Positions 9,954-17,931 of a stretch of 64,000 bases of DNA are shown one piece after another. Origin of the DNA: Maribacter sp. BPC-D8 (GTDB taxonomy: Bacteria; Bacteroidota; Bacteroidia; Flavobacteriales; Flavobacteriaceae); NCBI RefSeq assembly GCF_035207705.1, contig NZ_CP128187.1:1116001-1180000 (forward strand). The letters are read 5' to 3'. Position 1 is the first letter of the stretch. Each line of letters begins with the position of its first letter. Both the position numbers and the translations under genes were made by a program. Below the pieces are notes generated by a model, which made no database searches, was not told the origin of the DNA, and saw only the letters and a list, made by a program, of their open reading frames with translations.

Positions 9954-10646
9954 ATGAACCTAATTTATAAATTTCTATGTTTCATCGTTCTTGGTATGCT
10001 TATCTCATGTGGTAAGGGAGGTGATGATAGTCCAAATGGAAATCAAACTGATAATACACCTACATTAACCAAATCATCTGCCCTATTACCTGAAAATGGA
10101 GATGTTTGCACTGATTTTTCTGAAATTATTAATGATCAGGAAAATATTAAAGTAATTTTCAAGTGGTCAGCAGTTCCAAGCGCAACTGCATATGTTTTGA
10201 CAATTTTTGAGTCAACAACCGAAGTTTACACGACGACTATAACGTCAACAGAAACAGAAGTAGCTATTGGTAAAGGAAAAAGTTATACTTGGCAAATTGA
10301 AGCAACTAATGCAAATATAGAAAGTACAAGTGATACATTTTCGTTTACCACACCAGGTGATGTCACCAGTAACTATGTGCCTTATGCAGCAGAGATTACA
10401 ATGACTTTTGACTATAATTCAAATAATCTTACGGTGAATTGGCAAGGTAATGATCAAGACGGTGATAATCTTAGTTATGATTTAATCATTAAGGAAGGCG
10501 AAGTTGAATTGGTAAACATTACAAATACTTTAGAAACCACATATGGACCTATAGATACAGTAATAGGTAGTGAATACACTGTTGAGGTACATAGTAAAGA
10601 TGGCTCAGGAAATGCATCCGTTTCAATACAAACTCGTATAATGTAA
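9954..10646 (+). CDS. Lipoprotein with fibronectin-type-III-like domains
   Basis: This 230-residue lipoprotein (signal GMLISCGKGG) contains two beta-sandwich-like segments. The first has FKWSAVPSATAYVLTI and YTWQIEATN, the second NWQGNDQDGDNLSYDLII and YTVEVHSKDGSGN; these are typical of FN3-like modules in surface proteins. It sits 10 bases behind the sortilin-like type IX cargo gene, which suggests co-expression and perhaps a role as its anchor or partner. There are no catalytic motifs. It is followed by a strong bidirectional hairpin. Confidence 0.75.
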   Translation: MNLIYKFLCFIVLGMLISCGKGGDDSPNGNQTDNTPTLTKSSALLPENGDVCTDFSEIINDQENIKVIFKWSAVPSATAYVLTIFESTTEVYTTTITSTETEVAIGKGKSYTWQIEATNANIESTSDTFSFTTPGDVTSNYVPYAAEITMTFDYNSNNLTVNWQGNDQDGDNLSYDLIIKEGEVELVNITNTLETTYGPIDTVIGSEYTVEVHSKDGSGNASVSIQTRIM

Positions 10647-10680
10647 AATTTTATTCAACTTAAGATATCGTTATAATTTT

Positions 10681-10712
10681 AAAAAGGCATATTCATCAGA
10701 ATATGCCTTTTC
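10681..10712. terminator. Bidirectional terminator between convergent genes
   Basis: A 12-bp stem (AAAGGCATATTC with its complement) and a 4-base loop are flanked by A and T runs. It lies between a plus-strand lipoprotein gene and the minus-strand EF-hand gene, and can serve both. Confidence 0.85.
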
Positions 10713-10727
10713 TATTATAATTTATGT

Positions 10728-11027
10728 TTACTTCAATAAAGCAAGTATACCTTGTAATTCAGTAACGTTTAAGTTTGAGCTGTTATCTGTATCTAATACA
10801 TCAAAATTTTCAGCTACAGAGCCAATAGCTTCTGTAGAGCTAATAGCTGCGTCGTTATTTGTGTCCAAAAGACTAAATAGACTTGTTACTTGTTGTACTG
10901 TAGAGTTAGAGCTTAAAGAACCTAATAGTTGAGCAGCATCTGAAACCTTAGAGGTGTCCATATTTTTAACGCTATTACAGCTGGTTAATGTAGCTACTAA
11001 AATGAATGTTGCAATTACTTTTTTCAT
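10728..11027 (-). CDS. Small EF-hand-like lipoprotein
   Basis: I choose the ATG at 11027 (MKKVIATFILVATLTSCNS), which gives a clean lipoprotein signal; an earlier in-frame start adds nine residues before it and would spoil the signal. The mature part (99 residues in total) holds two EF-hand-type calcium loops, DTNNDAAISSTE and DTDNSSNLNVTE, each starting with Asp and ending in Glu at position 12. It probably binds calcium in the envelope. A -7 box lies 25 bases upstream. The partner is unknown. Confidence 0.85.
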   Translation of the reverse strand: MKKVIATFILVATLTSCNSVKNMDTSKVSDAAQLLGSLSSNSTVQQVTSLFSLLDTNNDAAISSTEAIGSVAENFDVLDTDNSSNLNVTELQGILALLK

Positions 11028-11051
11028 GGTTATGTGTTTTATAATTAAGTG

Positions 11052-11059
11052 CAAAAGTA
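11052..11059 (-). promoter_or_regulatory. -7 box TACTTTTG for the EF-hand gene
   Basis: The minus strand reads TACTTTTG, an exact match to the Bacteroidota TAnnTTTG box, 25 bases before the chosen start. No clear TTG is seen at the -33 position. Confidence 0.55.
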
Positions 11060-11176
11060 CTCTTAAACTATAAGTTTTGATAAAGATGATATACGAATAG
11101 TACTTTTGTAGCTACATACTCGCTATTTAGATAGATGAAATATTTATTAGAATTTTAAATATTCATGTATAACTCA

Positions 11177-11920
11177 CTAGCTCTGGTTTACTTTAAACCA
11201 AATATCTATAGTCGTTTCTTCTGGTCTGTCTTCTTGTTGTGGCGGTCCACCTTTTGATCCACCGCGACCTCCGTCACCTTGACCTCCACCAGGTCTGCCT
11301 TGACCTCCTCTTCCACCTCCAGATCCACCACCTTGACCACCACCGCCAAAGCTGATATTTGAGTTTTTATCTTGAGATTCCTTTTCCCTTTTAGGTGTAA
11401 CGATACCAATGGATAATTTAGATAAGTTAGCATCGGCGATTTTATGTTTAGGAATAACTAGTTCATACTGTAACTCTTTATTTTCTTCATTATAAACGTA
11501 GGTAATTGAAACCCCTAATTGGTTTAAATCTAAGTGGAATTCTTGTTCATAATCTAGATTGGTATATTCCCCAATTTTTGGCATCTCGGCTAACAGTGTG
11601 GCAATATCCGGACCGCTTTGCTCCTCTTTTTGTTCTTCTCTGTTCCCCTTATTTCTATCGTTTCTATTCGGTCTTTCATGAGGTACGATGTTTATAGGGT
11701 ATTGTACAGACACATTCTTTTTTCTTTTACCCTTAACATCAAAATAAACATAAAAGCCTTTATGTAACATGGTAAGCATTGTGGCTTGGTCAACAGTGCT
11801 TAGCTGTACGTGAATATTTCCGTCCTTAATAAAACTATTATAATTGATGTTGTCTTGTGAGTTTTGGGCTTGAATCGTTGTTGCCAATAAAACTATTATT
11901 ACTTGAAAATATAACCTCAT
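11177..11920 (-). CDS. Secreted protein with Gly-rich C-terminal region
   Basis: The 247-residue product has a signal peptide (VIIVLLATTIQAQ). The central part contains beta-strand-like segments and a charged stretch rich in Arg, Asn and Glu. Residues about 190-235 are a low-complexity region of Gly with Gln, Arg and Ser, followed by a conserved-looking end (TTIDIWFKVN). No known domain is recognised. The Gly-rich part is probably disordered. A TAAGTTTG box lies 29 bases upstream of the start. Function unknown. Confidence 0.75.
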   Translation of the reverse strand: MRLYFQVIIVLLATTIQAQNSQDNINYNSFIKDGNIHVQLSTVDQATMLTMLHKGFYVYFDVKGKRKKNVSVQYPINIVPHERPNRNDRNKGNREEQKEEQSGPDIATLLAEMPKIGEYTNLDYEQEFHLDLNQLGVSITYVYNEENKELQYELVIPKHKIADANLSKLSIGIVTPKREKESQDKNSNISFGGGGQGGGSGGGRGGQGRPGGGQGDGGRGGSKGGPPQQEDRPEETTIDIWFKVNQS

Positions 11921-11948
11921 ACTTAATTGCTATTGTTTATTATAATTT

Positions 11949-11956
11949 CAAACTTA
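11949..11956 (-). promoter_or_regulatory. -7 box TAAGTTTG for the Gly-rich secreted protein gene
   Basis: Exact TAnnTTTG match on the minus strand, 29 bases before the start codon. A TTG at 15 bases further upstream is a weak -33 candidate. Confidence 0.5.
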
Positions 11957-12101
11957 ACACTAATGCAAAAGCAAGTAGCGAAGTTTAAGTGGCTCTAGGG
12001 TAGCTCTCAGTGAACATATCATATTTGGCGGTAAGATGAATTAGATAATCACTTAAACTAGCCTATAACTACTGTTTCAATGATTCAAACAACTGTGCTA
12101 A

Positions 12102-12129
12102 TTGATACTTTAAAAAAGCAATATCTTTG
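12102..12129 (+). promoter_or_regulatory. Promoter of the deiodinase-like gene (TTG-N17-TATCTTTG)
   Basis: TTG at 12102-12104 and TATCTTTG at 12122-12129 are separated by 17 bases, close to the consensus for the primary Bacteroidota sigma factor. The start codon follows 35 bases after the -7 box. Confidence 0.7.
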
Positions 12130-12164
12130 AGAATAGAAATTTAAATTTAAACAACACTTAAAAA

Positions 12165-12857
12165 ATGGCGACCGAATCTCATATATCTGTAAACGGACAT
12201 ACGCATGTACTATATAAAGAAAATGCCTTGTCTCAAGAAGAACTTATAAAACAGAGCGAGGCATTTTATAAGCTTTTAGATGAACGAAGATCGGTAAGAG
12301 AGTATGCAGATACCCCTGTGCCAAAAGAAGTGATTGAAACTTTAATTAAAACGGCATCTACAGCACCATCAGGTGCACATAAACAACCTTGGACCTTTTG
12401 CGCGGTATCTAACCCTGTACTAAAAACAAAGATTAGAGAAGCCGCCGAAGCAGAAGAGAAAGAAAGCTATGAAAGTCGAATGAGCGACCGTTGGTTGAAA
12501 GATTTAGAACCGATGGGTACAAATATGTACAAGCCTTTTTTAGAAGATGCACCTTGGCTTATAATCATTTTCAAAAAAGTACATGATTTAGATACTGATG
12601 GTGAAAAAGTGAAAAATTACTATGTAAATGAATCTGTAGGTATTGCTGCTGGCATGTTAATTACAGCGATACACAATGCAGGTTTGGTTACATTAACACA
12701 TACTCCGAGTCCGATGAACTTTCTCGCAAAGCTATTAGGTCGACCGAGTAATGAACGCGCATTTTTATTGTTACCAGTTGGCTACCCAAAGACACCAACG
12801 TATGTACCAGACATTGAAAGAAAACCATTAGATGAGGTTTCTAAGTTCTATGAGTAA
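12165..12857 (+). CDS. Nitroreductase-fold flavoprotein, iodotyrosine deiodinase-like
   Basis: This 230-residue FMN protein follows the iodotyrosine deiodinase (IYD) branch of the nitroreductase superfamily. The FMN-binding start (RRSVREYADTPVP, then TAPSGAHKQPW) and the closing LPVGYPKTPTYVPDIERKPLD match that branch. IYD's substrate-zwitterion residues Glu157, Tyr161 and Lys182 of the human enzyme have equivalents here with the same spacing: Glu98, Tyr102 and Lys123. Bacterial IYD from Haliscomenobacter, also in the Bacteroidota, is known to dehalogenate halotyrosines. Reductive dehalogenation of iodo- or bromotyrosine is therefore the best prediction, sensible for a bacterium living near algae. 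No signal or membrane segment is present, unlike mammalian IYD. It has its own promoter and terminator. Confidence 0.85.
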   Translation: MATESHISVNGHTHVLYKENALSQEELIKQSEAFYKLLDERRSVREYADTPVPKEVIETLIKTASTAPSGAHKQPWTFCAVSNPVLKTKIREAAEAEEKESYESRMSDRWLKDLEPMGTNMYKPFLEDAPWLIIIFKKVHDLDTDGEKVKNYYVNESVGIAAGMLITAIHNAGLVTLTHTPSPMNFLAKLLGRPSNERAFLLLPVGYPKTPTYVPDIERKPLDEVSKFYE

Positions 12858-12882
12858 TACTTTAAGTAAAGATATTTTAAAT

Positions 12883-12915
12883 ACTATCTAATAATAGTTT
12901 AGATAGGATTTTTTT
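12883..12915 (+). terminator. Terminator after the deiodinase-like gene
   Basis: An 8-bp stem (CTATCTAA/TTAGATAG) with a 7-base loop is followed by GGATTTTTTT on the plus strand, 26 bases after the stop codon. Confidence 0.65.
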
Positions 12916-12943
12916 GTGCACCATTAATAAGTAGATTGTTGAA

Positions 12944-14335
12944 TTAGGTAGACGGTTTTATATTCTGATTCACTTGGAATAAATTCTGCGGGTCATAACT
13001 ATTTTTGATTTTAACCAGCCTCTTATAATTGTGTTTGTAACTGGCTTTAATTCGATCTTGACCTTCATCCATCATAAAATTAGAATATGCACCACCGGCA
13101 GAAAAAGGATGTAAGGCTTCTTGGTATGCTTTGCACCATTCTGTTATTTCTGTAGCTTTATTTGGGTCAGGAGATACACCAATGAAAACCCCGGCATATT
13201 TCGCATCTCTATATGCCCACGGCGTATCTTCAGCACCTACTCTACTCGCTGCCCCTGTAATTGGGTACAAATGCATTTGTGATAAAGGTGTCGGAATTTT
13301 AGAACCGTATTTTAAATGTTCAGCACGAATTTCAGGAGTTAAGTCATTGAAAAAATCTGCACGCCAATACCACTGTAACCCTGGGGGTAATAATCCGTCA
13401 AACATGCCTTGTAAGCTTGGGTAAGGCATTTCGCCAACATGGGCAAAAACAGGATTCAAATCTAATACCGGTTTAAAGATATCAGCAAACTTATCTGGAT
13501 CACCTGTATAACACCAAACTATAGCACAGAATTTCTTATTGTGTAATTCCGCAGGAAAAGGAGATTCGGGTATGATCATAGTTGCTATGAAGCCGTTGAG
13601 GTCTTCAGACCCCTCATGTATGAAAGTGTCGTACCACTCCATGATTTCTTCTACTCTTTCTATAGGCCATAAAGTGGGCCCTCCAGTAATCATTTTTACA
13701 GGATGCGCTTGAAAGGTAAAAGAAGTAACCACACCAAAATTACCGCCACCGCCACGTATGGCCCAAAACAAATTTGTATGCTTAGAAGCATTTACAGTTA
13801 CGAAAGATCCATCTGCTAAAACCATTTCAGCTTCGATTAGGTTGTCTATGGTAAGTCCGTATTTTCGAGATAAGTACCCTACGCCACCACCAAGCGTTAA
13901 TCCGCCAACACCGGTGCTTGAAACCATACCTGAAGGTATTGCCAGACCAAATTCATGTGTAGCACTATCAACTTCGCTCCATAGGTTACCACCACCCACT
14001 TTTACTGTATTATTAGAAGCATTAACATCAACAAACTTAATACCCGAAAGGTCAATTACTAAACCGTCATTACAAAGACCCAACCCAGCTCCATTATGAC
14101 CACCACCTCTTACAGCAACTAACAAATTGTTATCTCGCCCAAAGTTAACGGCAGCGACTACATCATCAGCATTTTTGCAGAGAGCGAATAGTCCGGGGTG
14201 TTTATCAATCATTGCATTATACACTTTTCGGGTATCATCATAATTAGCGCTTGAAGGCAATACAATGCTTCCTTTTAAAAGCTTTTTAAATTCATTGATG
14301 TGATTTGATGGTATTTCAGCAACTGTATTTTTCAT
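12944..14335 (-). CDS. FAD-linked oxidase, berberine-bridge/6-hydroxynicotine-oxidase type
   Basis: The 463-residue protein has the FAD-binding PCMH fold in its N-terminal half (RGGGHNGAGLG, with the His used for covalent 8-alpha FAD attachment; GVGGLTLGGGVGYLSRKYGL) and a C-terminal BBE segment (YKHNYKRLVKIKNSYDPQNLF). The second attachment Cys found in doubly linked enzymes is not present in the segment before GVGGLTLGGG, which reads SGMVSST, so single covalent attachment is predicted, as in 6-hydroxy-D-nicotine oxidase. No signal peptide is evident. It lies 93 bases downstream of the SnoaL-like gene on the same strand and may be co-transcribed with it. The substrate (sugar, alcohol or amine) cannot be told. 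Confidence 0.85.
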   Translation of the reverse strand: MKNTVAEIPSNHINEFKKLLKGSIVLPSSANYDDTRKVYNAMIDKHPGLFALCKNADDVVAAVNFGRDNNLLVAVRGGGHNGAGLGLCNDGLVIDLSGIKFVDVNASNNTVKVGGGNLWSEVDSATHEFGLAIPSGMVSSTGVGGLTLGGGVGYLSRKYGLTIDNLIEAEMVLADGSFVTVNASKHTNLFWAIRGGGGNFGVVTSFTFQAHPVKMITGGPTLWPIERVEEIMEWYDTFIHEGSEDLNGFIATMIIPESPFPAELHNKKFCAIVWCYTGDPDKFADIFKPVLDLNPVFAHVGEMPYPSLQGMFDGLLPPGLQWYWRADFFNDLTPEIRAEHLKYGSKIPTPLSQMHLYPITGAASRVGAEDTPWAYRDAKYAGVFIGVSPDPNKATEITEWCKAYQEALHPFSAGGAYSNFMMDEGQDRIKASYKHNYKRLVKIKNSYDPQNLFQVNQNIKPST

Positions 14336-14428
14336 TTTATAGATATTTAAATGTAAACTTTAATTAAGTATATTTAAATTATTGATTTTAAGAAATTAGC
14401 ATATAGATTGATATCTTACCTATTGTTG

Positions 14429-14926
14429 TTAGTTTAATGGAGAATGATGTTCATGAACCATTTTCCAACCATCTGTTGTTCTTACAAACAATAAAGTTAT
14501 TTGGTCATTTACTACTACTAAATCTTCACCAAACTTCAACTCAAAGTCTGAATGGAATGTTAGGTTAGCAACATCACCATACACCGCTATCTGTAAATCT
14601 TTAGCATCGAATTTTACCACTTCGGTTACAGAACCGAAAACTGTACGTTCATGAGTTTCGTTTGCGACACCTCCATTTCGTGGTTCACCGTTCTTGAATT
14701 CTGTAAACTTTTTACCATAAGCATGAAAGGATATCAACTTATCCATATCGCCATCTTTTATACTTTGAGCAATAGCTCCAAAAGTTTCTAAAACTTCTTG
14801 CTTTGCCTCAGGGAATTCTTCATTGATTAAATCAATTTTTACATCGTGCGATTCTGTTTCCGCCGAAAATCCTGTTAATAAAATTCCTGAAATCATCAAT
14901 ACTACTAATGTTAATTTTGTCTTCAT
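14429..14926 (-). CDS. Exported SnoaL/NTF2-like protein
   Basis: The 165-residue product has a signal peptide (VVLMISGILLTGFSAE) and then a single NTF2/SnoaL-like fold: an N-terminal helix (VLETFGAIAQSIKDGDMDKLISFHAYGKKFTEF) and closing strands TLLFVRTTDGWKMVHEHHSP. This family forms small cone-shaped pockets and includes ketosteroid-isomerase-like enzymes and binding proteins. Its promoter region carries a strong -7 box and 21-bp-phased direct repeats. The regulator encoded just upstream and the covalent-FAD oxidase just downstream suggest a small regulated unit. The reaction is unknown. Confidence 0.8.
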   Translation of the reverse strand: MKTKLTLVVLMISGILLTGFSAETESHDVKIDLINEEFPEAKQEVLETFGAIAQSIKDGDMDKLISFHAYGKKFTEFKNGEPRNGGVANETHERTVFGSVTEVVKFDAKDLQIAVYGDVANLTFHSDFELKFGEDLVVVNDQITLLFVRTTDGWKMVHEHHSPLN

Positions 14927-14953
14927 AATTAAAAATGTTTATTTGGTTCTCAA

Positions 14954-15019
14954 CAAAACTAGCGCAGAAGAATATCTTCAAATTCTATATTTAGACCAAA
15001 TAAAAGCACTTTTAGACCA
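14954..15019 (-). promoter_or_regulatory. Promoter with TTTAGACCA direct repeats upstream of the SnoaL-like gene
   Basis: On the minus strand TAGTTTTG (14954-14961) and TTTG (14979-14982), 17 bases apart, form a good promoter. Just upstream, TTTAGACCA occurs twice on the plus strand (14990-14998 and 15011-15019), with starts exactly 21 bp apart. Two same-orientation boxes two helical turns apart next to the -33 element are typical of AraC-family activator sites. The neighbouring gene upstream encodes an AraC-type regulator, the obvious candidate to bind here. Confidence 0.65.
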
Positions 15020-15062
15020 TTAAGTAATTATGTGTAATAATCTGTATTACAGTATTTTGTAA

Positions 15063-16148
15063 TTACAAAATAAAACTAGATGGCTGAATTCCGTATTTCT
15101 TAAAGAAACATTTAGAAAAATAAGCGGGACTATTAAATCCTGTAGAATAGGCAATTTCAGAAATGTTGGCATCTTGTTTTCGTAATAAAGCTAAAGCTCT
15201 ATCTAATCGATAATCTCGTAAATAAGTGTTGGGAGATTTTCCGACTAAATCCATCATCGTTCTATATAGTTTTGATTTACTGTAACCTAAATTTTCTTCA
15301 AAATCATTTACCGTAGTAGCAGAATGAGACCAAACTTTCTCTGTAATATTCATGAGGGACATTAGAAATTCCTCATCCTTAGTTTTTACAACAATTATGG
15401 AATCGCTTTGTATGGGTTTATTTTGATTTTCACTTTCATAGAGGTCATTTACAGCTGTGGTTATCGAGAAATTACCTTTAGAGATATCACTCAAATAATC
15501 TGAGGTCTTAATAGTGTCTTCGAAGATTTCGTCTTTATTGGTTACCGGTATGCCAGCGCTCATACCAATTTTAAACTCAAGATCAGGGGTTACAATAGCA
15601 TTGTAGCTTTGAATAATTTCGGTGGCGCAATGAATACCGTCACTAACTGAGGCAAAAGACACTAGAAACGAATTAGATTCATGGCGAACCAAGCCACCAT
15701 TGTATTTAGTTATTAATGTTTTTATCGCAGTAGTATATCCTCTAATTGCTGCTTGAAGTGTGGTAATATCTTTAGTTCGTAAGCTTTTGTTTTTTATTTT
15801 AAGAATCATTAAAGTTCTAAAAGCAGGGTCGTTTACGATGTTAAGACTATCGTCTTTAGATTTTTCAGGATCTTCAATTCGACCAAGAAACGATTCTACA
15901 ATAGTATCGTTAACCTCAATAATTCGGGTGGGTACGGCACCATGCGCATTTTCATGTAGTTTGATAAGCGCTTCTTTACTTGGAGCTTCAATTAAACAAA
16001 AAGCAGTTTTTCTTATCTCATCGCACCAATAGGTAAGTCCGCGGCAACCATATTCATGTTCAATATCTAAATCTGCTTTATGCATTTCGGCAACATGTGC
16101 AGCGGTAACTCCGTCAGGTAGGTCGTGTAAATCTAGAAATAAAGGCAT
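15063..16148 (-). CDS. Regulator: DUF4242 + nucleotide-cyclase-like domain + AraC HTH
   Basis: The 361-residue protein combines three parts. Residues about 1-92 match DUF4242 (LHDLPDGVTAAHVAEMH ... HENAHGAVPTRIIEV), a small ferredoxin-like domain annotated in places as nickel-binding. Residues about 105-250 resemble a class III nucleotide cyclase domain (YNGGLVRHESNSFLVSFASVSDGIHCATEI ends at a cyclase-like core in two pieces), but the metal-binding Asp positions look replaced, so it is probably not catalytic. Residues about 260-361 are an AraC double helix-turn-helix (NISEIAYSTGFNSPAYFSKCFFKKYG). No membrane segment is seen. An imperfect inverted repeat (CAAGAA...TTCTTG, 16187-16210) lies upstream. 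It probably senses a small ligand and activates the SnoaL-like and oxidase genes. Confidence 0.82.
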   Translation of the reverse strand: MPLFLDLHDLPDGVTAAHVAEMHKADLDIEHEYGCRGLTYWCDEIRKTAFCLIEAPSKEALIKLHENAHGAVPTRIIEVNDTIVESFLGRIEDPEKSKDDSLNIVNDPAFRTLMILKIKNKSLRTKDITTLQAAIRGYTTAIKTLITKYNGGLVRHESNSFLVSFASVSDGIHCATEIIQSYNAIVTPDLEFKIGMSAGIPVTNKDEIFEDTIKTSDYLSDISKGNFSITTAVNDLYESENQNKPIQSDSIIVVKTKDEEFLMSLMNITEKVWSHSATTVNDFEENLGYSKSKLYRTMMDLVGKSPNTYLRDYRLDRALALLRKQDANISEIAYSTGFNSPAYFSKCFFKKYGIQPSSFIL

Positions 16149-16440
16149 CCTCTTTGTTTTAGTGTAATACTACATAGTTCAACTAACAAGAATGATATAT
16201 GTCGTTCTTGCTATTTTGTATGTACCAATTCTATTTAAGGGGAATGTTTTGAAATTACGTAATTTCTAAGAAGTTACGTTAATTAAAGGTGTAAATATTT
16301 GATTATCTATAATTTAGATTTATTTTGAGATGAATCTATTAGGATGTCGAAATATAATTAGTTGTATAAAACAACAAATCCCCATTAAACCAATGAGGAT
16401 TTGTGTTGCTGTAAAAGTGTAGCTATCGCCTTCTACTTGC

Positions 16441-17070
16441 TTAAGCCATTGCCAATTCTTGTAATTCTTTGGCTGCTTTAGCCGGATCTTCTGCACCATA
16501 GATAGCTGCACCAGCTACTGCAACTGTTACGCCAGAGTTTTTAACCGCGGTAATACTGCTTAAATTAACACCACCGGCAATCGAAACTGCCACCCCTGCT
16601 CTTGTTGCTTCATCAATTAATACTTGAATAGAGTATCCGTCTTCAGCTTGCTCATCTAAACCAGCATGCAATTCAACAAACTCAGCACCTAAAGCAATAG
16701 CTTCTTTTGCACGTTTTACTCTATCTTTTACTCCAATAGTATCTACAACTACACCTTTACCATGTGCTTTTGCTGCTTTTACTGCACCTGCAATTGTTGA
16801 ATCGCCCGTTGCACCTAAAACCGTAATATAATCTGCACCAGCACCGAAAGCCATGTTAGCTTCTAGTTCACCTGCATCTGCAGTTTTAAAATCAGCCAGT
16901 ACCAATTTATCAGGAAAAGCATCTTTCATCTTTCTAATACCTGCTAAACCTTCACTTTTAATAAGCGGTGTACCTAACTCAATTATATCTATATACGGAG
17001 CAACTTTTGTTGCTAATGCAATAGCGTCATCAATGTTTAATAAATCTATTGCTACTTGTAATTTTGCCAT
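16441..17070 (-). CDS. hxlA: 3-hexulose-6-phosphate synthase
   Basis: This 209-residue enzyme condenses formaldehyde with ribulose 5-phosphate to 3-hexulose 6-phosphate, the first step of the ribulose monophosphate pathway. It is a TIM-barrel member of the orotidine-monophosphate-decarboxylase suprafamily, with the typical motifs LQVAIDLLN, IELGTPLIKSEG, LADFKTADAGE and VVVDTIGVKDR and the phosphate-binding end SIAGGVN ... VAGAAIYGAEDP. Length is normal for stand-alone enzymes. It lies 50 bases downstream of the isomerase gene in the same direction, so both are probably in one transcript. In a non-methylotroph the pair usually serves formaldehyde detoxification. Confidence 0.95.
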   Translation of the reverse strand: MAKLQVAIDLLNIDDAIALATKVAPYIDIIELGTPLIKSEGLAGIRKMKDAFPDKLVLADFKTADAGELEANMAFGAGADYITVLGATGDSTIAGAVKAAKAHGKGVVVDTIGVKDRVKRAKEAIALGAEFVELHAGLDEQAEDGYSIQVLIDEATRAGVAVSIAGGVNLSSITAVKNSGVTVAVAGAAIYGAEDPAKAAKELQELAMA

Positions 17071-17120
17071 AATATTCTATTTAAAATGTTATTAATTTGT
17101 ATCTATTTTTCTATTCGTAA

Positions 17121-17705
17121 TTATTCCATATTCGCGTGACGTTTCCATAATTCAGAAGCAGAACTACCGTCAATATCCCAAAGCGTCTGTATTAAAGCAT
17201 CGAAAACCAAAAGCAGCGATTGTTCAAAAAGACTACCAGCATATTGTTTAGATACATTTTCGTCACGTTCTTGTTTTTGTGCAGCAGGTATCAGCACTGT
17301 TTGTATTGATAAATCAGCCAATGGAGAACTACTATTGGTTGTAATACAGACGACATCTGCACCAACTTTTTTTGCAGTATTAGCAGCATTTACAATTCCG
17401 CCAGTTGTACCAGATCCAGAACCTGCAATTAATAAGTCTCCTTCTGCAATTGCCGGTGAAGTCGTTTCTCCTACTACATGAACGCTGTAACCTAAATGCA
17501 TTAAACGCATGGCAGCAGCTTTCATCATTAATCCTGTTCTACCCGCCCCCATTATAAAAATATGCTTGGCATTGGTTATAATAGGAATCAATGCAGCTAC
17601 TTCATCATAATTTATGGTGTGTATTAGTTTTATATGCTCATTTATAATGATATTCATTGCACTTTCAACCAATTGGGTATCTTTATTTTTAAGTAAATTT
17701 TCCAT
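17121..17705 (-). CDS. hxlB: 6-phospho-3-hexuloisomerase
   Basis: The 194-residue SIS-domain protein isomerises 3-hexulose 6-phosphate to fructose 6-phosphate, completing formaldehyde fixation after HxlA. Seen are the SIS motifs IFIMGAGRTGLMMKAAAMRLMHLG, VVGETTSPAIAEGDLLIAGSGSGTT and ADVVCITTNSSSPLADL, and the C-terminal FEQSLLLVFDALI segment. It is the first gene of the pair, with a TAACTTTG box 41 bases upstream and an AraC-family gene divergent from it. The sequence-based assignment is supported by the neighbouring synthase. Confidence 0.94.
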   Translation of the reverse strand: MENLLKNKDTQLVESAMNIIINEHIKLIHTINYDEVAALIPIITNAKHIFIMGAGRTGLMMKAAAMRLMHLGYSVHVVGETTSPAIAEGDLLIAGSGSGTTGGIVNAANTAKKVGADVVCITTNSSSPLADLSIQTVLIPAAQKQERDENVSKQYAGSLFEQSLLLVFDALIQTLWDIDGSSASELWKRHANME

Positions 17706-17745
17706 AATTACTGTGTAGTTTTTTACTGCTTCATTAATTCGAGTA

Positions 17746-17858
17746 CAAAGTTATAGCTGGACTTACCCTAATACTTATACAATTTGATAGATGTGTGGTA
17801 CAATCTGCCCATAACACAAATATCATTGGTATTATTTTCTATTTTTGTGGTACATTTT
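17746..17858 (-). promoter_or_regulatory. hxlBA control region with -7 box and repeated TGGTA boxes
   Basis: The minus strand has TAACTTTG at 17746-17753. In the spacer to the divergent AraC gene, TGTGGTACA occurs twice on the plus strand (17794-17802 and 17846-17854), and a related TTGGTATTA lies at 17826-17834. The TGGTA cores start at 17796, 17827 and 17848, i.e. 31 and 21 bp apart, near whole helical turns. They are candidate sites for the divergent AraC regulator. Confidence 0.55.
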
Positions 17859-17931
17859 GGAAATGATGCAATTGTAGCTTGTAATTTGAGCTTTCTAGAA
17901 TCAACTATTAAAGTGCTAAAAAAATAGAATT

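Noticed and set aside
11206..11433. 75-codon frame in the Gly-rich secreted protein region
   Set aside because: It is an off-frame reading of the GGN-rich repeat; the Val/Lys/Asp pattern is what a shifted Gly-rich region gives.
16320..16511. Open frame of 63 codons overlapping the end of hxlA on the same strand
   Set aside because: It runs out of the hxlA coding region in another frame, has no promoter or start context, and hxlA is certain.
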